The position numbers were made by a program, and so were the translations under genes. A stretch of DNA of 19,160 bases from Cyanobacteria bacterium OH_SFB_17 (GTDB lineage: Bacteria; Cyanobacteriota; Vampirovibrionia; Gastranaerophilales; Gastranaerophilaceae): positions 1-19,160 of the forward strand of contig JAEWYI010000044.1 of the NCBI GenBank assembly GCA_023395735.1. The letters are read 5' to 3'. The notes below the pieces were generated by a model. That model did no database searches and was not told the DNA's origin. It was given only the letters and a program-made list of their open reading frames with translations. This document shows positions 13,686 through 19,160 of the stretch, in pieces (within the stretch, counting starts at the first letter, position 1; every line of letters starts with the position of its first letter).

Positions 13686-15316
13686 TATAGTACCTTAAAA
13701 TTTTCCAGTTGTTTTTTTTCTACTTTAGTAAGCATATCATAATCTATTAAATTTTTCTCAAAACACATATTTGAAAAAGATTTGATAAACTTTTGACCGT
13801 CTTTTTCTTCCATATAGCAGGAGTTTTCTAGCCTAACACCGCCAAAATCTTTGTTGTATAGTCCTGGTTCAATCGTAAAGCACATGTTTTTTTCAATAAT
13901 GGTTTTTGCCAAAGGGGAAGGGGAAAGGCTTGGGGGTGCTTCGTGGACGTTTATTCCTATTCCGTGTCCAAGTGAATGGGAAAAGACAAAACCTTTTGGC
14001 GCAATACGTTCAAGCAGCTTTCTAGCCGAATTATCAAGCATATAACCTGTGGTGTTTTTTGTAATTTTTTTTCTAAAAGCTTTTAAAAATCCTTTTAAAA
14101 CTGCTGTGTAAACTTCTTTTTGCCATTTTAAAGCTGTGCCTTTTACAAAAACTCTTGTGCAATCGGTTGCATATCCGCCTTCAAAGTATGCTCCGCAGTC
14201 GATTAAAACAACGGAGCCGTCTTTTATTATTTCTGTTTTCGAGTCTTTTGAGTAGTGTGCAAGTGCAGAATTTTTGTCTTTTGCAACTATTGATTTGAAG
14301 CTTAAAGATTTTGCGCCAAATTTATAAAAATTTTCTTCCAATTTTTTTGAAATATCATATTCGCTCAAGTTTTCGTTTTCAATTATGAAATCGCGTAGTG
14401 CCAAAATTGCTTTGTCTGTTTTTTCGAAACATTTTTTAAGGTGGTTAATTTCTGAGTTAGTTTTTTTTGCTTTTAAATTTTTAACTATGTTTTCCTTTAA
14501 AATAAGCGTTCTGTTTTTTATCAAAGAGTAATCAAAGGCTGTTATGGAGGTTTTGTCTGTGAAAAATTTTGATTTAGAGCGTGAAGTATAGTTTTCAAAA
14601 TTTTCAAGCGGTTGCATCTCAAATTTTTCTCCGATTTTAATCGACTCATAATTAGAAAATAAAATTGCTTTTTCTTTTGTTATTAAACATTTTCCCTCGA
14701 TTTTAGAGGAAAATTGAGTTGAAAAATCTCTTAAATTACACAGGTAAGAAACTTCTTCAAGGTTTGTTATTAAGTAGGCCTGAGATTTTTTTAAAGAGGC
14801 AGAAATTTTTAAAAATTTTTCATCTGCGCTTATTCCTGAAATGTTTTTCGAAATTTGTTCCGCTTTTTTTAAGATGTTTTGAGGCTTGTTTTCAAGAACG
14901 GGGTCAAAATCGATTAGTCTAATTTTTATATTTTTTTGTTTAAGTTTAGAGTTTAGAATTTCTATTCTTGCGATAGAATTTTTTTTTGAGCAAATGGCGA
15001 GTGTAGAATCATGCGAAAGTTTTTTTTCCAAGCAGGAAAAAAAACTTTCGCCTATATCCATTTTAACCACATCAACGATATCTTTATCAACTTCCAAATC
15101 GGCCTGTTCATGGTATCTTCCATCAACAAAGAGAAAAATTTTATCTTTTGATATTACAGCATCACCCGTTGAGCCGGAAAAATTTGTCAGCTTGAATCTG
15201 GCATTTTCTTCCAATTTAGAATATTCCACCAAAAATTCGTTTGTGGAATTAACCAAAAGATAATCTATACTGTTATCTTTCAAAAATTTTCTTGTTTTTT
15301 CAATAACAGATTGCAT
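13685..15316 (-). CDS. M24 aminopeptidase P (Xaa-Pro aminopeptidase)
   Basis: 543 aa from the ATG at 15316, which has a GGA RBS. A TTG six codons upstream has no RBS. Two creatinase-like N-terminal domains precede a C-terminal pita-bread catalytic domain. All five metal ligands are present: D373 (L-I-D-C-G-A), D385 (A-T-D-C-T-R), H451 (G-H-G-I-G), E483 (T-I-E-P-G-L-Y) and E497 (R-L-E-N-S). It releases N-terminal residues that precede proline, using two metal ions, in the cytosol (no signal peptide). The three-domain form matches the longer bacterial and eukaryotic APP type rather than the ~440-aa E. coli PepP. It lies 26 nt after the PPIase gene; both act at proline bonds, a suggestive pairing. 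Confidence 0.93.
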   Translation of the reverse strand: MQSVIEKTRKFLKDNSIDYLLVNSTNEFLVEYSKLEENARFKLTNFSGSTGDAVISKDKIFLFVDGRYHEQADLEVDKDIVDVVKMDIGESFFSCLEKKLSHDSTLAICSKKNSIARIEILNSKLKQKNIKIRLIDFDPVLENKPQNILKKAEQISKNISGISADEKFLKISASLKKSQAYLITNLEEVSYLCNLRDFSTQFSSKIEGKCLITKEKAILFSNYESIKIGEKFEMQPLENFENYTSRSKSKFFTDKTSITAFDYSLIKNRTLILKENIVKNLKAKKTNSEINHLKKCFEKTDKAILALRDFIIENENLSEYDISKKLEENFYKFGAKSLSFKSIVAKDKNSALAHYSKDSKTEIIKDGSVVLIDCGAYFEGGYATDCTRVFVKGTALKWQKEVYTAVLKGFLKAFRKKITKNTTGYMLDNSARKLLERIAPKGFVFSHSLGHGIGINVHEAPPSLSPSPLAKTIIEKNMCFTIEPGLYNKDFGGVRLENSCYMEEKDGQKFIKSFSNMCFEKNLIDYDMLTKVEKKQLENFKVL

Positions 15317-15342
15317 ATTTATTCCGATTTGCAAAGAAATTA

Positions 15343-15624
15343 TTACTGTTTGTCAGTAACTAAAATCAAGTGCCAGCCGAAGTTTGTTCTAACAGGTTCA
15401 GAGACAACGCCGACATTTAAATCAAACGCTGCATTTTCAAATTCGCTTACCATTTGACCGCGTCCAAAAAATCCTAAATCACCGCCTCTTGCTCCTGATG
15501 GGCACATAGAGTATTCTGCCGCAACGTCTTCAAAAGGTTTTCCTGAAAGGATTTCTTCTTTCAATTTTATTGCTTCTTCTTCTGTCTCAACTAAAATGTG
15601 GCTTGCTTTAACTTCTTCTGTCAT
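15343..15624 (-). CDS. Single-domain parvulin peptidyl-prolyl isomerase
   Basis: 93 aa, the same size as stand-alone parvulins such as E. coli PpiC. Nearly the whole protein is the rotamase domain: A-S-H8-I-L-V near the N-terminus, the central F-E-D-V-A...S-M-C-P-S-G...G-G-D-L-G-F-F-G-R-G-Q-M, and E-P-V-R-T-N-F-G-W-H-L-I-L-V at the C-terminus. It catalyses cis-trans isomerisation of X-Pro bonds. There is no signal peptide, so it is cytosolic. AAGGAG before the ATG is a strong RBS. First gene of a minus-strand operon with the aminopeptidase P and the rRNA methyltransferase, divergent from purM. Confidence 0.95.
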   Translation of the reverse strand: MTEEVKASHILVETEEEAIKLKEEILSGKPFEDVAAEYSMCPSGARGGDLGFFGRGQMVSEFENAAFDLNVGVVSEPVRTNFGWHLILVTDKQ

Positions 15625-15692
15625 ATTTTCTCCTTTTTTTCAATGCATAAATTGTACCAGAAAAATAATTTTTTTTATATTAAAATTATAAT
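15625..15692. promoter_or_regulatory. Divergent promoter region, PPIase operon / purM
   Basis: For the minus strand, TGG-TACAAT (extended -10, 15659-15651) should start the PPIase operon near 15644. For the plus strand, TTGTAC (15652-15657), an 18-nt spacer and TATATT (15676-15681) form a weak purM promoter giving a leader of only about 5 nt. A perfect TATAAT (15687-15692) also directly touches the purM ATG. No RBS precedes purM. The two promoter boxes overlap at 15651-15657, so the two directions may compete. Confidence 0.4.
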
Positions 15693-16610
15693 ATGTCAAA
15701 ACTTTATGAAAAATCGGGCGTAAATTTAAAAAAAGCCAATTTGTTGAATGATAAAATCGGGAAAAACCTCGGAATAAGTGCTTTTGCAGAAAAAACTTTT
15801 CTTGCTGAAGGACTGAAATTGGTGACTTGTTGCGACGGAATCGGTTCAAAAATCATTCCTTTGTACGAAAAAGAAATGTATTCTGTTATTGCTCAGGATG
15901 TTGTAGCCGCTAATTTAAATGATTTGGTCTGCACAGGGGCTACTGCAGTCGGGTTTGTGGATTATTTATCTGTAAATAAATTGGATGACGAGGCGGTTTT
16001 TGAAATAGTAAAATCAATCCGCGAAATTTTGAATGATTGTGATTGTAGTTTGTTGGGCGGTGAAACTTCTGAAATTTCGGAGCTTATAACCGATGGTAAT
16101 GTGGATATTGCCGGTTTTGCAGTCGGGATTATAAAAGACGGCGATGAACTTGACAAAAAAAATGTTAAACCGGGGGATGTGGTTATCGGGCTTGTGTCTT
16201 CAGGTGTTCACGCTAACGGTTTTTCGCTTGTGAGAAAATTATTTAAAGAAAATATTCTCTCAGAAATCGAATTTAATTCAACTCTTGTCCCGACGAATAT
16301 TTATTACAATAAAGTCAGAAATCTTGTTAAAAAAGGCTTGATAAAATCTGCTGCAAATATTACAGGCGGAGGGGTTTTTTCAAATCTTGTCCGTGCGATT
16401 CCAAAAGGATTGAGTGTCGAGCTTGATTATAAAAATATTCCAAAACAAGATATTTTTGATAAATTAAAAGATATTTGTAAAGAAGAATTTTATGAGGTCT
16501 TTAACGGAGGGGTTGGTTTTTGCCTTATTGCAGAAGAAAAAAATAAGGAAGAAATTTTTGAAATTTGTTCTGAATTTTCACCGTTTATTTTTGGAAAAAT
16601 AGGAGAATAG
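15693..16610 (+). CDS. purM: Phosphoribosylformylglycinamidine cyclo-ligase (AIR synthetase)
   Basis: 305 aa, shorter than the usual ~345. PurM closes the imidazole ring of FGAM with ATP to give AIR, the fifth step of purine synthesis. Motifs: Y-E-K-S-G-V at the N-terminus (usually Y-x-x-A-G-V), C-D-G-I-G-S-K (usually T-D-G-V-G-T-K), D-V-V-A-A-N-L-N-D-L-V, L-L-G-G-E-T-S-E, S-S-G-V-H-A-N-G-F-S-L-V-R-K and N-I-T-G-G-G. Several signature positions are variants of the common sequence, but the order is intact. No RBS precedes the ATG, and a TATAAT directly abuts it, so the start is slightly uncertain. purN follows after one base, its RBS lying inside the purM end. Confidence 0.94.
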   Translation: MSKLYEKSGVNLKKANLLNDKIGKNLGISAFAEKTFLAEGLKLVTCCDGIGSKIIPLYEKEMYSVIAQDVVAANLNDLVCTGATAVGFVDYLSVNKLDDEAVFEIVKSIREILNDCDCSLLGGETSEISELITDGNVDIAGFAVGIIKDGDELDKKNVKPGDVVIGLVSSGVHANGFSLVRKLFKENILSEIEFNSTLVPTNIYYNKVRNLVKKGLIKSAANITGGGVFSNLVRAIPKGLSVELDYKNIPKQDIFDKLKDICKEEFYEVFNGGVGFCLIAEEKNKEEIFEICSEFSPFIFGKIGE

Positions 16611-16611
16611 A

Positions 16612-17226
16612 ATGAAAAAACTTGCGGTTATGGGATCTGGAAACGGAAGCAATTTTGAGGCGATTGTAAGATATTTTCAAGGCGTTGATGATTTGGAAAT
16701 TATCTGTATAAGTGATGTCGAAGATTCTTTTATTTTAAAACGAGCTGAAAATTTAAAAATTAAAAATGAATATGTGCCTTTTGAGAAAAATTTGGATTAT
16801 TTTTCAAAAAATAAATTCGATTTAGTCGCGTTGGCGGGATATATGCAGATTTTGCCTGAAAGTGTTTTAAAGCTTTCCACTTTTGTAAATCTTCATCCTT
16901 CGCTTTTGCCTTCTTTTAAGGGTAAAAATGCTATTCAGCGATCTTTTATCTCTGGGGTTAAGGTTAGTGGAATTACTGTTCATTATGCAGAAAAGGAAGT
17001 GGATTCAGGAAGAATAATCGCACAATATCCTGTTTTTATAGAGTCAGGCATGCATTTGGATGAATACGAAGAGGCTATACATAATATTGAACACAAATTG
17101 TATCCTCTTGTAATCGCGTCGTTGTTGAATGACAAGGTTTTTGATTTTAAAACTCTTGTTGAAAGTTCCAATAACAATTCAGGCGGATGCTCAGGCGGTT
17201 GTGGAGGTTGCGGCGGATGCCATTAG
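16612..17226 (+). CDS. purN: Phosphoribosylglycinamide formyltransferase, with Gly/Cys tail
   Basis: 204 aa. PurN transfers a formyl group from 10-formyl-tetrahydrofolate to GAR. G9-S-G-N-G-S-N is the phosphate loop; the catalytic triad is N93 and H95 (in N-L-H-P-S-L-L-P) and D131 (V-D-S-G-R). The normal enzyme ends near residue 186. Here a short Ser/Asn linker and G-G-C-S-G-G-C-G-G-C-G-G-C-H (191-204) follow, with four Cys and a terminal His that could bind metal. This tail is not part of the standard fold. AGGAG 6 nt before the ATG is the RBS. The codons of the tail contain GGAGG and the start codon of purD, so the two genes overlap by 10 nt and are probably coupled. Confidence 0.95.
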   Translation: MKKLAVMGSGNGSNFEAIVRYFQGVDDLEIICISDVEDSFILKRAENLKIKNEYVPFEKNLDYFSKNKFDLVALAGYMQILPESVLKLSTFVNLHPSLLPSFKGKNAIQRSFISGVKVSGITVHYAEKEVDSGRIIAQYPVFIESGMHLDEYEEAIHNIEHKLYPLVIASLLNDKVFDFKTLVESSNNNSGGCSGGCGGCGGCH

Positions 17227-18485
17227 AAGGTGAAAAAAAATTAAATGTTTTGGTTATGGGATCTGGCGCAAGAGAACACGCAATCGCAGATTCTATTTTA
17301 AAATCAACTCTATTGAATAAATTATTTCTTGCTGATGCGAATGATGGGTTCAAAGAATTAGGCGAAAAAATCGAGTATAAAAATTTTGACGATTTGGCTA
17401 AAAAATGTTCGGATAAAAAAATTGATATTGCAATATTTGGCTCAGAAGAGCCTTTGTGTGAGGGCATTGTTGATGTTTTCAAAGAATACAAGATAAATTG
17501 TATCGGGGTCAATAAAGAATATTCGACACTAGAAAGCTCAAAGCTTGTCGCAAAGCTTTTTATGGGTAAACACGGAATTAAGACTGCCGATTTTACCGTT
17601 GCATCTGCCGATTCAAAAGTAAAAGACCTTCCGCTTTCTTCTTATCCTCTTGTTATAAAGGCAAACGGGCTATGCAAAGGAAAAGGAGTGAAGATTGTAC
17701 ACAGCGAAAATGAAGCGCTTCAAACGATGGCCTCTTATCTTAGCGGAAAATTCGGTGAAAGCGGAAAAATCATGCTTTTGGAAGAATTTTTAGAAGGGGA
17801 AGAACTTTCTTTGATGTTTTTGTGGGATGGCAAGGTGCTTTTACATTTTCCAACCGCAAGAGATTTTAAAAAATTAAATAAAAATACAAACTCGCCAAAC
17901 ACAGGTGGGATGGGCGCTTTTTGTCCTGTTTTGTTGTCAAATGAGCAAGAAGAAAAACTTTTTGAGTACAAAAACAAGTTGCAAAAAGCTCTCGCTTTAG
18001 AAAAGGCTGATTTTGTCGGTTTTATTTATTCAGGGCTAATCTGGGCAAAAGGCGACTGGCATGTTTTGGAGTATAACGTAAGACTTGGGGATCCTGAAAC
18101 TCAGGTTTTGCTTACTTATTTAGAAACAGATTTTTTGCTGATATTAAAAAAAGCGGTTGACAAAAAACTTTGTGAATTTATTCCAAACTCAATCGACAAT
18201 AGTTTAAAACTAGAATATAAATCAGAGCCTTCCGCGTGTCTTGTTGTTGCAACTGAAGGTTATCCAGAAGCCCCAAAAGACGGGGAGAAAATAAATATTC
18301 CAAACTCTCGTGAGATAAAAATATTCTATGCCGGAGTAAAAAAAGAGGGCAAGAATATTTATTCCAAAGGCGGTAGAATTTTATCATTATGTACCAATGG
18401 TAAAAATTCCTTTGACAAATTAAAATCATTTGCAAAAAAGATTCAAATGAAAAATAAATATTTCAGAGAAGATTTGTTTTTTTAA
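17217..18485 (+). CDS. purD: Phosphoribosylamine-glycine ligase (GAR synthetase)
   Basis: 422 aa, the normal PurD length. It joins phosphoribosylamine and glycine using ATP, giving GAR, the substrate of PurN. V-M-G-S-G-A-R-E-H-A is the N-terminal signature (usual G-S-G-G-R-E-H-A). The ATP-grasp core shows V-I-K-A-N-G-L-C-K-G-K-G-V and E-E-F-L-E-G-E-E-L-S. P-N-T-G-G-M-G-A and Y-N-V-R-L-G-D-P-E-T-Q follow. The start at 17217 is chosen because GGAGG (17203-17207) lies 9 nt upstream and the protein then begins a usual distance before the first strand; the ATG at 17187 would add ten odd residues. The start lies inside the purN tail. The stop is 4 nt from the convergent prepilin gene, with no visible terminator. 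Confidence 0.95.
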   Translation: MPLEGEKKLNVLVMGSGAREHAIADSILKSTLLNKLFLADANDGFKELGEKIEYKNFDDLAKKCSDKKIDIAIFGSEEPLCEGIVDVFKEYKINCIGVNKEYSTLESSKLVAKLFMGKHGIKTADFTVASADSKVKDLPLSSYPLVIKANGLCKGKGVKIVHSENEALQTMASYLSGKFGESGKIMLLEEFLEGEELSLMFLWDGKVLLHFPTARDFKKLNKNTNSPNTGGMGAFCPVLLSNEQEEKLFEYKNKLQKALALEKADFVGFIYSGLIWAKGDWHVLEYNVRLGDPETQVLLTYLETDFLLILKKAVDKKLCEFIPNSIDNSLKLEYKSEPSACLVVATEGYPEAPKDGEKINIPNSREIKIFYAGVKKEGKNIYSKGGRILSLCTNGKNSFDKLKSFAKKIQMKNKYFREDLFF

Positions 18486-18489
18486 TGCT

Positions 18490-19160
18490 TTACCATTTGT
18501 AATCGTCAGAAATTTTCCATCCGTCTAGTTGAATTAAGCCGCCACAATGATTGCCTGCGCCTGTGTTGCAAGTGTATAATAAATGTGCTCTATCGAACCC
18601 ATGGCCGAAAAGATAAAGTCCTGCTGTCTTTATATCATGATTACTCGCTTCATAAAGAGCTACTGGAGTCAAAGTAAAAATAAAGACATCTCTTCCGTAT
18701 ATATTTGACCCTTTTAATCCATCGAGGTCTGCATAAAAATGAGCATGAGCGCCTTGGTTAACTAGCGCGATAAAAGTGCCATCTTTTAAAAGTATTCTCG
18801 TGAAGGATGAAATATTTTCAGTGTCAGCTAGGTTGTTTTTCCTTTTTATTACTAAGTCGTTTGACCAACATCCACTTTCGGTTGTTCCGCAATTCTTGAT
18901 TACGGCTAAATATGGAACAATATAGGTGTTCATAAAATCTTTATTAGATAAAGCGAAATCCCAAGTTTCCAAGCTTCCGTTTTCAATTTCCGACATTTTG
19001 ACAGCTTGTTGAAGGGTAGAATAAATTTTTTGTAATTTGGTTACGGTTTCTTGTTTTTTGGAGTTGTTAATAAGCGTAGGAATAGTCATAGCTGCAACAA
19101 TTCCAATTATGCCGAGGGTTATCAAAACCTCGGCGAGTGTGAAAGCAAGGCTATTTCTTA
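18490..19160 (-). CDS. Type IV prepilin-like exported protein (copy 4), 5' end missing
   Basis: Partial: the frame runs through the right edge of the window, so the leader peptide and start are not seen. The visible N-terminus reads R-N-S-L-A, then F-T-L-A-E and a hydrophobic helix, the prepilin peptidase site and Glu+5. An M-I-T-L-G start at 19125 would be a TTG inside this helix and is wrong. Four cysteines are visible: V-I-K-N-C...S-G-C-W and two near the C-terminus. D-L-D-G...S-N-I-Y-G-R-D-V-F-I-F is the second family motif. The C-terminus D-G-W-K-I-S-D-D-Y-K-W resembles copy 3. It is convergent with purD, 4 nt apart, so the two mRNAs probably overlap. Confidence 0.88.
   Translation of the reverse strand, partial: RNSLAFTLAEVLITLGIIGIVAAMTIPTLINNSKKQETVTKLQKIYSTLQQAVKMSEIENGSLETWDFALSNKDFMNTYIVPYLAVIKNCGTTESGCWSNDLVIKRKNNLADTENISSFTRILLKDGTFIALVNQGAHAHFYADLDGLKGSNIYGRDVFIFTLTPVALYEASNHDIKTAGLYLFGHGFDRAHLLYTCNTGAGNHCGGLIQLDGWKISDDYKW

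Noticed and set aside
15317..15334. TTG start at 15334 for the aminopeptidase P
   Set aside because: No RBS; the ATG at 15316 has a GGA site at proper distance.
17187..17216. ATG at 17187 as the purD start
   Set aside because: Adds ten residues rich in Arg, Leu and Trp read from the purN tail codons; ATG 17217 has GGAGG upstream and fits PurD homologues.
18490..19125. Start at 19125 (M-I-T-L-G) for prepilin 4
   Set aside because: The codon is TTG within the hydrophobic helix; the frame continues upstream through F-T-L-A-E to the window edge.

Overview
This AT-rich window carries the end of an rRNA operon followed by ordinary housekeeping and fermentative genes, interspersed with four unlinked type IV prepilin-like genes. 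The best guess from sequence alone is a gut Gastranaerophilales/Vampirovibrionia (non-photosynthetic 'Melainabacteria') genome. The reasons are the low GC, the recurrent F-T-L-A-E-V-L-I-T-L-G prepilin N-terminus in several scattered genes, a large pyruvate:ferredoxin oxidoreductase (anaerobic metabolism), and the rRNA sequence style. The lineage is an inference from family knowledge; no database was consulted.

Layout. 1-742: 3' end of 23S rRNA, a short spacer with hairpins, a 5S rRNA, then a terminator. 743-1060: a T/G-rich stretch and a broken second 5S-like sequence that is interrupted by a dispersed hairpin repeat and a further insert. 1061-3181: two prepilin-like genes, a small unknown gene, and a second copy of the dispersed repeat. 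3347-4822: an unknown multi-pass membrane protein, convergent with an HD-GYP signalling protein (4823-5935). 5994-7054: a small Cys-motif protein and pdxJ (vitamin B6 synthesis), probably one operon. 7069-7799: a REP-associated tyrosine transposase (RAYT) unit with inverted REP hairpins and a 41-nt flanking direct repeat that duplicates the likely pdxJ promoter. 7985-11521: nifJ/PFOR with a strong RBS and a clear terminator. 11611-12423: third prepilin-like gene. 12531-12860: solo nucleotidyltransferase-fold protein. 12921-15624: probable operon of a parvulin PPIase, an M24 aminopeptidase P and a SpoU-type rRNA methyltransferase, in transcription order. 15693-18485: purM-purN-purD, tightly coupled purine-synthesis genes. 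18490-19160: a fourth prepilin-like gene, cut by the window edge.

How the genes work together. PurM, PurN and PurD form a genuine pathway unit (AIR, GAR formylation and GAR formation). PFOR supplies acetyl-CoA and reduced ferredoxin. The four prepilin-like proteins share two conserved C-terminal-side motifs and even cysteine numbers, so they look like one exported, disulfide-bonded family dispersed as single genes rather than one pilus operon.

Most notable points: (1) a chimeric 5S/repeat sequence next to the true 5S gene; (2) three genes with TATAAT exactly 6 nt before ATG and no Shine-Dalgarno, predicting leaderless mRNAs, one with a fully consensus promoter; (3) a RAYT insertion that duplicated a promoter-bearing segment; (4) a PurN with a Gly/Cys/His tail whose codons also supply the purD ribosome-binding site; (5) an HD-GYP protein with Asn in place of the last expected metal-ligand Asp. 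No CRISPR array, tRNA gene or complete novel defence-type system was found.
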